A DNA stretch of 64,000 nt from Planctomycetota bacterium. Lineage in GTDB: Bacteria > Planctomycetota > B15-G4 > JADJEK01. Position 1 is the first letter of the stretch. The number at the start of each line of letters is the position of its first letter. The stretch lies in assembly GCA_016709145.1 (NCBI GenBank), contig JADJEK010000001.1, positions 1,364,001 to 1,428,000 on the forward strand, in the 5' to 3' direction. The translations under genes were made by a program, and so were the position numbers. This document shows positions 36,651-47,514 of this stretch, in pieces. The notes under the pieces are model-generated. The model had not been told where the DNA came from and searched no databases. It saw nothing but the letters and a program-made list of their open reading frames with translations.

Positions 36651-37542
36651 ACAGACTCTCTCGTGCGCGGTCACAGATCGCGACGACGGCGGGGTTCTTC
36701 AGGCGTTTCTCGGGCGAGATCGCGAAGAAGCGCTCGCGTGCTCCGGTCAATCGCCCGATCTGCTGCACGTCGAACATCGACTTGACCGTGTCGGCGATCG
36801 CGAGCGGGGCCGGGAACACGCCGTAGCCATCCTGGCCGAGGACCTTCAGCAGCGCGCTGTCCTCGCACTCGGCGACGATGCGCGGGTGCACGCCATGGGC
36901 GTCGAACCAGTGATCGAGCGTGCGCCGGAGCTGCGTGTTGTCGGTCGGGAGCAGCATCGGAGCGCCATCGATCGACTGCGGGAACCGAGGCCTCAGCTTG
37001 CGCGCAAGCGCTGCCGTCGCGAACAGACCGACGTCGCACTCGCCGATCATGTGGTTGAACGCGCGTACGGCTGAGCCGCTCGGCAGCGGCGCGTCGGTCA
37101 GTACCACGTCGACCTCGAACGCGGCGAGCGCGGCGAACAGGTCGTCCGCTTTGTCCTCGCGACAGACGATCCGCACGCCGCTGTCGCCACGCAACGCGGG
37201 TTCGAGCAGGCGACGCACGACCAACTTCGGCATCACGTCGGCGATCCCGACCACGAGACGCAGCGGCTGTCCGGTCGGTCGACCGCGCACGGTGTCGAGC
37301 AACTCGCGACCGAGCGAGAAGATCTCGTCGGCGAAGCGGTAGACGACGCGACCCATCTCGGTGAGTTCGAGGCCGCGACCGCGCTTCTTGAACAGCTTCT
37401 CGCCGAGAGCGCGCTCGAGCATGCGGATCTGCCCGCTGATCGTCGGATGCGTGAGGCTCAGCGCCGCCGACGCGCGCGTGATGCCGCCCTCGCGCGCGGT
37501 GATCCAGAAGTAATGGAGGTGGTGGTAGTTGAGCCATTCCAT
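36640..37542 (-). CDS. LysR-family regulator, NhaR-like
   Basis: 300 aa from ATG 37542 (GGAG 6 nt upstream). The N-terminus MEWLNYHHLHYFWITAREG-ITRASAALSLTHPTISGQIRMLE and the following GEKLFKKRGRGLELTEMGRVVYRFADEIFSL follow the NhaR layout closely (NhaR starts with a comparable NYNHLYYFW). The C-terminal effector domain is complete. NhaR activates sodium/proton antiport and envelope stress genes in response to sodium. No nhaA lies beside it; two other antiporters are in the window but far off. Tail-to-tail overlap with the Mur ligase gene; divergent from hpf. Confidence 0.88.
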   Translation of the reverse strand: MEWLNYHHLHYFWITAREGGITRASAALSLTHPTISGQIRMLERALGEKLFKKRGRGLELTEMGRVVYRFADEIFSLGRELLDTVRGRPTGQPLRLVVGIADVMPKLVVRRLLEPALRGDSGVRIVCREDKADDLFAALAAFEVDVVLTDAPLPSGSAVRAFNHMIGECDVGLFATAALARKLRPRFPQSIDGAPMLLPTDNTQLRRTLDHWFDAHGVHPRIVAECEDSALLKVLGQDGYGVFPAPLAIADTVKSMFDVQQIGRLTGARERFFAISPEKRLKNPAVVAICDRARESLFKG

Positions 37543-37562
37543 GGCGGTCTCCGGGTCGAGCA

Positions 37563-37583
37563 TCTGTCGAGAAAGCCGACAGA
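37563..37583. promoter_or_regulatory. Inverted repeat before the NhaR-like gene, candidate operator
   Basis: TCTGTCG-N7-CGACAGA begins 21 nt upstream of the regulator's ATG, a T-N11-A type arrangement usual for LysR regulators and in the shared region with hpf. Confidence 0.45.
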
Positions 37584-37711
37584 TATTGCCATGACGATCG
37601 AATTCTCGACGTCCGGAGCCGCCCTATTCTTCGACCCGTCGATCGCGGCACCGGGCCGTGGTCGGACGAACGAACCCGCGGCCGAGCCGCACCACGACGA
37701 GGAGGCATCCC

Positions 37712-38044
37712 ATGAACATCCGCGTTCGCGCCCATGCCATGACCGTTACCGAAGCCTTGCGCTTCCACGTCGAGCATCGCGTGGCGTTCGCTCTCGGCCG
37801 CTTCGAACGATTCGTCGACCGCGTGGAAGTACGGCTGCGCGATGTGAACGGCCCGCGCGGTGGCGAAGACAAGGTCTGCCGCATCGAAGTGCGCAGTCCG
37901 CGTGGGGAGTTCGTCGCCGCGGAAGCCGTCGACTCGGACCCGAAGCGCGCGATCGACCATGCTTCGGCTCGCGTTTCCCGCACCGTCGCCCGGCTCGCAG
38001 CGCGCTTCAAGCCGAAGCTCGGACGCAGTTACTCGGGCGAGTGA
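37712..38044 (+). CDS. Ribosome hibernation factor, HPF/RaiA-like
   Basis: 110 aa from ATG 37712 with AGGAGG 6 nt upstream. MNIRVRAHAMTVTEALRFHVEHRVAFALGRFERFVDRVEVRLRDVNGPRGGEDKVCRIEVR has the beta-alpha-beta-beta-beta-alpha order of HPF (binds the ribosomal A/P site at low growth). The basic C-terminus (RLAARFKPKLGR) is short, as in HPF short or RaiA forms. Followed by htpX; a heat or growth-arrest setting is plausible. Confidence 0.85.
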   Translation: MNIRVRAHAMTVTEALRFHVEHRVAFALGRFERFVDRVEVRLRDVNGPRGGEDKVCRIEVRSPRGEFVAAEAVDSDPKRAIDHASARVSRTVARLAARFKPKLGRSYSGE

Positions 38045-38096
38045 GCCCGCCCCATCCGCATTCCTCGAAGGTCTCTTCGCAACGGAGTTGGAACCC

Positions 38097-38981
38097 ATGT
38101 TGAACCAGGCCAAGACGGTTTTGTTGCTCGGCGTGTTGTCGGCGCTCCTCGTCGGCATCGGCGGCGCGGTGGCTCCCGGCTCGCTGGGCCTGTTCCTCGT
38201 GCTCGCCATCGTGATGAACGTCGGCGCGTACTTCTTCAGCGACCGCATCGTCCTGCGCATGCATGGCGCGCAGGAAGTCGCGCCCGATCAAGCCCCCGAC
38301 CTGCACCGCATGGTCGAGGAGCTGGCGCAGGCCGCGAACATCCCGAAGCCGCGCGTCGCGATCATCGACGACCCGCAGCCGAACGCGTTCGCGACCGGAC
38401 GCAATCCGAAGCACGGCGTCGTCGCCGTGACGACGGGGATCCTGCAGATCCTGTCGCGACGCGAACTGCGTGGTGTGCTGGCCCATGAGATCGCGCACAT
38501 CCAGCACCGCGACATCCTGGTATCGAGCATCGCGGCCGTCCTCGGCTCGGCGATCTCGGGCATCGCGCAGATGCTGCAGTTCGGTGCGCTGTTCGGCGGC
38601 AGCTCGCAGGACAGCGAAGAAGAAGGCGGTGGCGGGGGCGGACTCGCGCTCGCGTTGATCGCTCCGATCGCCGCGATGCTGGTGCAGTTCGGGATCTCGC
38701 GCTCGCGCGAGTACCTCGCCGACGAGGGTGGAGCGAAGCTCTCCGGCGATCCCGAAGCCCTGGCGAACGCGCTGCTGAAGCTGCATCGCGCGGCGGCGGA
38801 GATCCCGACCGAACAGCCCGTGCCCGCAACGGCAAGCCTGTTCATCGTCAACCCGTTCGCCGGCGCCCTGCAGAGCCTCGGCCGGTGGTTTTCCACGCAC
38901 CCGCCGGTCGAAGAACGCGTGCGCCGACTCCTCGAACTCGCCGCGTGGAGCGGGACTCCGGTTCCGTCACGCGCCATCTGA
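38097..38981 (+). CDS. htpX: Zinc metalloprotease HtpX (M48 family)
   Basis: 294 aa. Membrane quality-control protease. HEIAH at 130-134 gives two zinc ligands and the catalytic Glu, SRSREYLADE the third ligand. Membrane helices at about 8-26 and 30-46 precede it, and the insert GGSSQDSEEEGGGGGGLALALIAPIAAMLVQFG adds two more. Length is normal. HtpX degrades misfolded membrane proteins. Terminator-like hairpin follows. Confidence 0.96.
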   Translation: MLNQAKTVLLLGVLSALLVGIGGAVAPGSLGLFLVLAIVMNVGAYFFSDRIVLRMHGAQEVAPDQAPDLHRMVEELAQAANIPKPRVAIIDDPQPNAFATGRNPKHGVVAVTTGILQILSRRELRGVLAHEIAHIQHRDILVSSIAAVLGSAISGIAQMLQFGALFGGSSQDSEEEGGGGGGLALALIAPIAAMLVQFGISRSREYLADEGGAKLSGDPEALANALLKLHRAAAEIPTEQPVPATASLFIVNPFAGALQSLGRWFSTHPPVEERVRRLLELAAWSGTPVPSRAI

Positions 38982-39008
38982 ACGAGACGCGCCAGAGTGG
39001 CGCGACTT

Positions 39009-39050
39009 GGGCTCCGCGGCGCGGCCGAAACGCCGCGGGGCCCTTCCTTC
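39009..39050 (+). terminator. Terminator after htpX
   Basis: GGGCTCCGCGGCG and CGCCGCGGGGCCC pair over 13 bp (one G-T) around a 9-nt loop, followed by TTCCTTCC. It begins 28 nt after the htpX stop. Confidence 0.65.
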
Positions 39051-39131
39051 CTCCCGCAATCCCTCGTCGGCGTCCCAGTCCATCGATGGATCCAACCCCG
39101 AACCCGGCCGGCCTCGGCCATGGGAGCGCTC

Positions 39132-39458
39132 ATGAACTGCCCACGTTGCAGGACGAAGACGCTGCACGAGAAGGAACGCGACGGCGTCACGATCGACCAG
39201 TGCCCCGACTGTCGCGGAGTGTGGCTCGACCGCGGCGAACTCGAACGCATCCTCGCGCGCACGCAAGCCGAGTTCGACGAACTCGAACGCGCGCGCCAGC
39301 CGCAGCCGCCGCGTCGTGACCACGACCACGACGAACGACGTCGCGAGAAGTCGCCGTACGACTCCGACGACCACTGGCAGCGGCCGCATCCGCAGTCGGC
39401 GCCGTATCCGCCCAAGCGCCGCGGTTTCCTCCACACGCTCGGCGAACTCTTCGACTGA
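39132..39458 (+). CDS. zf-TFIIB-like zinc ribbon protein
   Basis: 108 aa from ATG 39132 (GGGAG 5 nt upstream). Two Cys pairs, CPRC and CPDC with GVWLDRGELERIL, are the standard zf-TFIIB motif. The rest is charged and His/Arg/Asp-rich (HDHDERRRE), ending GFLHTLGELFD. Small proteins of this type are widespread and of unknown role, often near envelope or stress genes. Sits between htpX and the TerC gene. Confidence 0.85.
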   Translation: MNCPRCRTKTLHEKERDGVTIDQCPDCRGVWLDRGELERILARTQAEFDELERARQPQPPRRDHDHDERRREKSPYDSDDHWQRPHPQSAPYPPKRRGFLHTLGELFD

Positions 39459-39512
39459 TCGCTCCGCGCGCCGTGCTCCGCGCGCGCAACACCCCACACG
39501 GAACGACGACTC

Positions 39513-40481
39513 ATGGAACTCGAATCGATCGGACATCCAGGCCTCTGGATCGCTTTCCTCGCCTTCGTGCTCGGAATGCTCGCCCTCGACCTGGGCGTGT
39601 TCCACCGCAAGGCTCACGCGATTTCGCTCCGTGAAGCGGCGATCTGGAGCGCGGTGTGGATCGGCCTCGCCGGCGTGTTCAACGTCTGGCTGTGGAGCTC
39701 ACACGGCAGCGTCAAGGGCATGGAGTTCCTGACCGGCTACGTCATCGAGAAGTCGCTGTCCGTCGACAACATCTTCGTGTTCGCCGTGATCTTCTCGGCG
39801 TTCGCCGTGCCGCAGGCCTACCAGCACCGCGTGTTGTTCTGGGGCATCCTGGGCGCGCTCGTGATGCGCGCGCTGTTCATCGTGGTCGGCGGCGCGATGC
39901 TCGAGCGCTTCCACTGGATGATCTGGGTGTTCGGCGCGTTCCTGGTGTTGACCGGGCTCAAGCTGATGTGGCGCGACGACTCGAAGGTCGACCCGGCGCA
40001 GAATCCGATCGTGCGCATGGTGCGGCGCTTCGTGCCGATGACCCAGGGCTACGAAGGCGACAGGTTCTTCGTGCGGCAAGGTGGTCGGTGGTTGGCCACG
40101 CCGTTGTTCCTGGCGCTGATCGCCGTCGAAGCGACCGACGTGATCTTCGCGGTCGACTCGATCCCGGCGATCTTCGCGATCACGCGCGATCCGTTCATCG
40201 TCTTCACGTCGAACATCTTCGCGATCCTCGGACTGCGCTCGCTCTACTTCCTGCTCGCGGGAATCCTCGATCGCTTCCGCTACCTCAAGTTCGGACTCGC
40301 GCTCGTGCTCGTGTTCGTCGGCGCCAAGATGGTCATGCTCGAGGTCTACAAGGTCCCCGTCGGGATCTCGCTGATGATCATCGTCGGCATCCTCGGTGGG
40401 TCGATCGTGGCGTCCTTGCTGCGGCGCAAGGACGACCCGCCCGCGACCCCGGTGACCAAGCCGCAGCCGGGTCAGGCGTAA
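39513..40481 (+). CDS. TerC/Alx-family membrane protein
   Basis: 322 aa with about eight or nine membrane helices. TerC signature residues are kept: EKSLSVDNIFVFAVIF and VEATDVIFAVDSIPAIFAITRDPFIVFTSNIFAILGLRSLYF with the paired acidic residues. Family members export manganese or protect exoenzymes. No riboswitch such as yybP-ykoY is visible in the 54-bp gap upstream. It ends in a tail-to-tail overlap (10 bp) with the DinB-like gene. Confidence 0.95.
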   Translation: MELESIGHPGLWIAFLAFVLGMLALDLGVFHRKAHAISLREAAIWSAVWIGLAGVFNVWLWSSHGSVKGMEFLTGYVIEKSLSVDNIFVFAVIFSAFAVPQAYQHRVLFWGILGALVMRALFIVVGGAMLERFHWMIWVFGAFLVLTGLKLMWRDDSKVDPAQNPIVRMVRRFVPMTQGYEGDRFFVRQGGRWLATPLFLALIAVEATDVIFAVDSIPAIFAITRDPFIVFTSNIFAILGLRSLYFLLAGILDRFRYLKFGLALVLVFVGAKMVMLEVYKVPVGISLMIIVGILGGSIVASLLRRKDDPPATPVTKPQPGQA

Positions 40482-40921
40482 CGCACGCGGCCGATCTCGA
40501 TGGGCGCGAGCGCATAGCTCGAACCCGTCGCGACCGGCCGACCCGCGAGTCGTCGCAGCATCGCGAGCTGTCCGATGTGCGTGAGTACGTCGGTCAGCGG
40601 TCCTTGGAGGAGAGGCATCCACTGCGAGTCCGCCGACGCGCGACCGTCGGCGACGGCAGCGTCGATGCGCTCGAGCAGCACGAACGTCCGGTCGAGTTCG
40701 GTGCGCCAATCGGCGGCGTCGGTCTGCACGACCTCGATGCCGACGAGGCGCGCGTGTGCGGCACCGAGCACGGCATTGACGTGGGCAAGGACTCGCAATG
40801 GAGAACCCGCGCCGGCTCCCGGTTCGAACGTGCCGAACTCCTTGGGCGCGTCGAGCAGAGCGCGCGACGCGCGATAACCGATCGACGCGATCAGGTGGCG
40901 CAGCAGGGGGGTCGGGTCCAT
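40472..40921 (-). CDS. DinB-like four-helix protein
   Basis: 149 aa from ATG 40921. PTPLLRHLIASIGYRA, LAHVNAVLGAAHARL, LDRTFVLLERIDAAV and LTDVLTHIGQLAMLRRLAG read as four helices with His residues at typical DinB/YfiT metal positions. The family includes thiol-transfer enzymes, but many members have no known role. Low certainty as to function. Confidence 0.65.
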   Translation of the reverse strand: MDPTPLLRHLIASIGYRASRALLDAPKEFGTFEPGAGAGSPLRVLAHVNAVLGAAHARLVGIEVVQTDAADWRTELDRTFVLLERIDAAVADGRASADSQWMPLLQGPLTDVLTHIGQLAMLRRLAGRPVATGSSYALAPIEIGRVRYA

Positions 40922-41057
40922 GCCCCGGAGTTTCGCGACGGAACACGGGGGATGCCAGCGGCCCGTCGAGAAAGCTCGACCGACGGAACGCCACTTCCGT
41001 GGACGGTTGGGAAGGCGGCAGCGGCGGGCGCGCTCGCTACACTCCCGCGCTCCCACC

Positions 41058-41909
41058 ATGACACTGACCGAGATCGTCGATCAATGGGCTCTGCGGTCGT
41101 CCGCGATCCGTAGCACCAAGGCCACCTGGCTGCGGATGCGGACCGACGGTCGGATCGACGCGTTGATGCGTTCTTCGGATCCGATCGCGCAGCAGATCGG
41201 CCGCGCCCTGCGCCGCGCGCGCGATCGCGACCTGCGCGAGTCGCAGCCCTGGGTCGAACGGATCGAAGCCGAGCGCACTCGGCTCGCCGCGGATCGGTCG
41301 CTCGTGAAGCCGCCGGGCTCCACCGAGGGTGGTCCGTACGACGATGGCGTGACCGTGCAACAGGCCTGCGGCGTGAGCAAGACCAAGCGCGACGCGCTCG
41401 CGCTGCATCTGCTCGTGCGTGAAGTGCAACCGAATCTGGGGCTCGAGCTCGGCACGAACGTCGGGATCTCGTCCTCCTACATCGCGTCCGCCATGCACCT
41501 GAACGGGCGTGGCCGGCTGGTCACGATGGAAGGATCGCCGCTGCGGGCGCGCATCGCCGAGGGCGTCCATCGCACCTTGGGGCTGGACGTCGAGAGAGTG
41601 CTCGGGCTGTTCACGGAGACCCTCGTTCCGTTCGTCGCGCGCAGTGAGCCGCTCGACTTCGTGTTCATCGATGGGCATCACCAGTACCAACCGACGCTCG
41701 ATTACTTCGCGGCGGTCGAGCGCAAGCTCACGGATGGGGCGTTGGTGCTGTTCGACGACATCCGCTGGTCGGAAGGCATGCTGCGTGCCTGGACCGAACT
41801 CGCGCGCGACGCGCGCTTCCGCGTCGTGGTCGATCTCGATCGCTACGGCGTGTGCGTCTACACGCGTACGCCAGGCCGTTCGCGCGAACACGTGCGCCTC
41901 AAGATCTGA
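41058..41909 (+). CDS. Class I SAM-dependent methyltransferase (O-methyltransferase type)
   Basis: 283 aa from ATG 41058. Helical N-terminus of about 90 residues, then LGLELGTNVGISSSYIASAM (motif I, GxNxG), LVTMEGSPLRARIAEGV (motif II), and EPLDFVFIDGHHQYQPTLDYF-AVERKL-DGALVLFDDIRW, typical of Methyltransf_24 proteins. Acts on a small molecule or sugar; substrate unknown. It stands alone between two minus-strand genes. Confidence 0.88.
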   Translation: MTLTEIVDQWALRSSAIRSTKATWLRMRTDGRIDALMRSSDPIAQQIGRALRRARDRDLRESQPWVERIEAERTRLAADRSLVKPPGSTEGGPYDDGVTVQQACGVSKTKRDALALHLLVREVQPNLGLELGTNVGISSSYIASAMHLNGRGRLVTMEGSPLRARIAEGVHRTLGLDVERVLGLFTETLVPFVARSEPLDFVFIDGHHQYQPTLDYFAAVERKLTDGALVLFDDIRWSEGMLRAWTELARDARFRVVVDLDRYGVCVYTRTPGRSREHVRLKI

Positions 41910-41938
41910 TCAACGGATCGAGGCGCGCGGGCCGGGGT

Positions 41939-42931
41939 TCATTTGCGACCGACGGCGAGCTCCGGGAATTCGCGGTCGAAGCCTGCGGCGCGCAAGTGCT
42001 TCACACCTTCGGCGTAGTGCGGATGCGCGATGCTCGCGGTCAGGTACGCCTTGCCGCCCTCTTGTCCGAGCAACACGCGCAGGTAATGGCGCGCGCGATC
42101 GAGCCCGTAGCTCGTGCGGTGTTCGAGCCAGAAGAAGATCAGGTTCAAGTAGTTCGTGCGGGCGTCGAGGCCGAGGCGTTCCTTCAGCATCAGCGAGCGT
42201 TCGCACCACAGGATCGCGAGCCGCAAGTTGCCGCGGCCGACGTGGACCGTCGTGAGGTTGTTCATCGCGTGCGCCTGCGTCTCGCTCTCGTACGAGTCGC
42301 GAGCCGTGCGCTCGATCACCGCGCGGAACAGCAGTTCGGCGCCGTCGAGATCTCCGGCGCGGGCGCGCAGGAAGCCGAGCAGGTTCGCGGCATCGAGGCC
42401 GAAGCGACCGCCGAGCGAGACGGATCGACGCAGCAGTTGCTCGGCGACCAGCGGATCGGGGGCGCCGCCGCGAGCGGCGTCCTCGACCAACATCTTCACG
42501 GTCATCGCGGCCTTCGACCGCGTCGTCGAACCTTCGGAGTACTCGGCCAGCACGCCGAGTCGCTCTTGCGCTTCGTGGACCACCGACTGGATCGGTCCGG
42601 GCTCGTGGTCGAACGAGAAGTCGGGGACACCGTCGTGGGCCGCCGCGAGGATCGATTTGGCCAGGCGGTAGAGCGCCGAGTTGAGACCGTCGAACAGTCG
42701 GTGGATCGGGTCGTGCTCGTCGGCGGCGGTGGTGAGGAACAGCTCCTTGATCTTGGCGAAGCAGGACGGGCAGCACGACGCATGCTCGAGGATCGAACTC
42801 GAATCACCCAGAGGTCGCAGCGCGGCCAACAGGCTCTTCGGATCGCGTGCGACGTCGGGACAACCCGACACCACGAGCGATGGTCTGACCGGCTTGCGCC
42901 GTGTCGTCTTGCGTTCCCGCGTCGGAATCAT
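41939..42931 (-). CDS. TPR-like protein with N-terminal zinc-finger-type motif
   Basis: 330 aa. HASCCPSCFAKIKEL near residue 50 has the His-x3-Cys-x2-Cys form of zinc-binding anti-sigma (ZAS) domains. The C-terminal 200 residues have alternating helices with the DLDGAELLFRAVIERTARD and RGNLRLAILWCERSL pattern of tetratricopeptide repeats. No membrane segment. It follows the 376-aa gene at 2 nt, so the three genes of this operon are coupled. A sigma-factor or scaffold role is possible but no sigma gene is adjacent. Confidence 0.6.
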   Translation of the reverse strand: MIPTRERKTTRRKPVRPSLVVSGCPDVARDPKSLLAALRPLGDSSSILEHASCCPSCFAKIKELFLTTAADEHDPIHRLFDGLNSALYRLAKSILAAAHDGVPDFSFDHEPGPIQSVVHEAQERLGVLAEYSEGSTTRSKAAMTVKMLVEDAARGGAPDPLVAEQLLRRSVSLGGRFGLDAANLLGFLRARAGDLDGAELLFRAVIERTARDSYESETQAHAMNNLTTVHVGRGNLRLAILWCERSLMLKERLGLDARTNYLNLIFFWLEHRTSYGLDRARHYLRVLLGQEGGKAYLTASIAHPHYAEGVKHLRAAGFDREFPELAVGRK

Positions 42932-42933
42932 GG

Positions 42934-44064
42934 TCAGAACGACCCTCCCGCCGCTTCCTCGCCGTCGAATTGGAATGCCGAGCTCTCGGCATCCTCCGTC
43001 GCGAGGCGCGCGATGAACGACAGCGTGCTGGCGTAGAGCTCGAACAGCTCACGCACCACGCTCTCGCCGGCACGGCCTTCTTGCACCGCGCGTTCGAACG
43101 CGAGCAAAGCCGTTCGCAGCGTCCCGAACGGACGACGATCGGGGAAGAACCAGTTCCATCCGCGCTGCAGGTGCGCCGCGAGGCCGCGACAGAACTCCTG
43201 CACCGCCAGGCGTTCCGAGACGCCCGCTTCTTTCACCAGCCGCGGCCAGCGCGTGAACGCTTGGTCGGGGCGAACGGCTCGTAGCGGCGTCCACAGACGA
43301 CGCTGTTCGTCGGCGGAGAACCCTTTGCGGTCCTTCGCCGTCGTTGCATTCGGGATCTGCGCGATGACGAGTCGCTGTTGCAGGTCGCTGAGCGACAGCG
43401 CGAACAAGTCGACGATCATCGTTGCGACGTAGTCCGGGGTCCGCACGTCGGCGGCCGCGGCGGGTGTGGCGTCGGCTTCGACGCGCAGTTGTTCGTCGAA
43501 GCGCGCGCGCACCAAGCGGAAGCGCGCGAGGTAGCCCTCGGCCAAGCGGAAGCGCCGGCCACCGTTCAGGCGCTCGGATCCTGCTTCGAGCAGCTCGAGC
43601 AGTTCGCCGCGGAAGCGGTTCCACGCCTGCGGATGTTCGCTCTCGAGTTCGAGTCGCGCCGCATCGTCACCGACGCCGCGGATGAACGACTCGCCGAGCA
43701 CGAACAACCAGAAGGAGACGAAGTCGACGATACGACCCGAGCGGTAGCGAGCGCGCGCGGCGGCCTCGGCCACACCGTTGACGACGTCGCTCAACGTGCG
43801 TGCCGAACGTTCACGACCGCGCAGGTGGACGATGAAGTCCGCCGCCTTGCCGCGCTGCTCTTCGAGCGTCGCGTCGTCGCGAGCGATCTGCGCGACTTCG
43901 TCGAGCAGTTCGCGCACTCCGTCGCGCGCACGTTCGAGCAGCGCCGGGTCGGCACTGCCGCGCACGAGATCGCGCACGAGTCGAACACCGAGCTGCCGGC
44001 CTCCGGTTCGGAGGTCGGACAGGCTTTCAGTGTCCGGAACCTTGAACCGGTACTGGCTGATCAT
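42934..44064 (-). CDS. Unknown cytoplasmic protein, middle gene of an operon
   Basis: 376 aa from ATG 44064, helical and charged (LERARDGVRELLDEV, FRLVRARFDEQLRV, LQQRLVIAQIPNATTAKDRKGFS), no signal peptide or membrane segment. C-terminal part has RGWNWFFPDRRPFG and other Trp/Phe-rich stretches. The start overlaps the end of the exported-protein gene by 38 bp, and the TPR gene follows at 2 nt. I know no family to which it belongs. Confidence 0.6.
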   Translation of the reverse strand: MISQYRFKVPDTESLSDLRTGGRQLGVRLVRDLVRGSADPALLERARDGVRELLDEVAQIARDDATLEEQRGKAADFIVHLRGRERSARTLSDVVNGVAEAAARARYRSGRIVDFVSFWLFVLGESFIRGVGDDAARLELESEHPQAWNRFRGELLELLEAGSERLNGGRRFRLAEGYLARFRLVRARFDEQLRVEADATPAAAADVRTPDYVATMIVDLFALSLSDLQQRLVIAQIPNATTAKDRKGFSADEQRRLWTPLRAVRPDQAFTRWPRLVKEAGVSERLAVQEFCRGLAAHLQRGWNWFFPDRRPFGTLRTALLAFERAVQEGRAGESVVRELFELYASTLSFIARLATEDAESSAFQFDGEEAAGGSF

Positions 44065-44821
44065 GGGATCCGTCGTAAGTGAAGGCCGAGCCCGTCTGTC
44101 GCATGACGACGGACATCGGTCCATTGGACTTCTTGGAATTGGAGTTGCCGGACGGCGTGCCCGACTGCACCGATGGCATGGAATTGGACGCGGTCGGCGT
44201 CGCCGTGCTCTGGCTCGCGGTCATCGCGAGTTGAGTCGCGGAGACCGTCTGGGCTTGCATCGATCCCGACGGCTTCGTCGCTCCGACGACCGCGTCGATG
44301 GCGGCGGTTTCGTCCGCGGCGAGCTCGGGCGCCTCGTTCTGCGCCGTCAGCGCGATCGGCTCGGACCACCACACGTCCATCGTGGTCGCGTCGACCAACA
44401 AGACACGCAGGTGGATCGTGGCCGAGAGCAACTGCTGCGCGTCGACCGTCTCCGGCACGACTCCGGTGAGGATCGCGGTCGGCATGCCCGGGGCGACCGG
44501 CACCGGGAGGAGCAAGCCGTGGGCGAAGTCGTCGGTGCTCGGAGCGATCCCGACTTGCGCCCCCGGGTCGCTCGGCGCGTCCGCGAACAGCACGGCCGCG
44601 AGGTGTCCCGCGGGAACCGGGAAGGCGAGCGTGAACGAGTCGCCGGGTGCGCTCGGTGCGTCGAACACCAATTGCACGGCGAGTTCGCTCGCGGGCTCGG
44701 TCGATGCCCACGTCGTGGAAGCATCGAAAGCGAGGAGGGCGAACAACGTGGCCCGCAGACGAGCGCGAGGTCCGACCTCGCGCAGCGGGCTTGGCGTTTT
44801 CGCCGGTACAGCGTCGAGCAC
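44027..44821 (-). CDS. Exported protein of unknown function, first gene of the operon
   Basis: 264 aa from GTG 44821 with GGAGG 5 nt upstream. The longer frame up to 45316 is open but Ser/Arg-rich without a better start. Signal peptide (LRATLFALLAFDASTTWAS), then a beta-rich region (QLVFDAPSAPGDSFTLAFPVPAG, LRVLLVDATTMDVWWSEP) and a low-complexity Ser/Thr/Gln tail (SMQAQTVSATQLAMTASQS) ending in GSGH. Role unknown; the two genes after it encode apparently cytoplasmic proteins. Confidence 0.6.
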   Translation of the reverse strand: MLDAVPAKTPSPLREVGPRARLRATLFALLAFDASTTWASTEPASELAVQLVFDAPSAPGDSFTLAFPVPAGHLAAVLFADAPSDPGAQVGIAPSTDDFAHGLLLPVPVAPGMPTAILTGVVPETVDAQQLLSATIHLRVLLVDATTMDVWWSEPIALTAQNEAPELAADETAAIDAVVGATKPSGSMQAQTVSATQLAMTASQSTATPTASNSMPSVQSGTPSGNSNSKKSNGPMSVVMRQTGSAFTYDGSHDQPVPVQGSGH

Positions 44822-45266
44822 GAATTCCTCCGACTCCCTCGACTTCGAGGGCGCCTGAAACTTCGAGGTCCGCACGGCGTCTTGCGGTTGCGATCGTTCG
44901 CCGAAACGAATCGACCGACGCCGAGGCGACTCGGTTGTTGGTTCGTCGCGGTCCGCTGCCGACGCTCCACCGGGCTCTCGACCCGACGGGCGTCTCCTCC
45001 GATCACTCGTCAGCGGATTCGCGTTGAAGACCACCCTGGACACTTCCCGCGCCGATGACGCGTCGCGGGCATCAGGAGGTGCGTGGCTCCGAAACCACGA
45101 CTTCCTGGGGCCGCCTGCATCGGCAAGGACTTCGCCAACTGACGGACCATTTTCTTTTTTTGTCCAGTTCCACGGAACCGACGCCACCCTGGACCGAACG
45201 ACTGACGGACGTTCGAATTCGTCGGCGCCCATCGACCGAGGCCCCGCAGGGCCGACCGAGGCATTC
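44822..45266. other. Divergent intergenic region, no gene seen
   Basis: Lies between the exported-protein operon (minus) and priA (plus) and must hold both promoters. A T-rich run (TTTTCTTTTTTT) is near 45150. No clear promoter elements, repeats or RNA gene are visible; the open frames here are shadows. Confidence 0.5.
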
Positions 45267-47474
<2,208 letters not shown>

Positions 47475-47514
47475 GGCAGGAGGGTGCGACGATCGCGTGC
47501 GGCGGCGCAGAACG

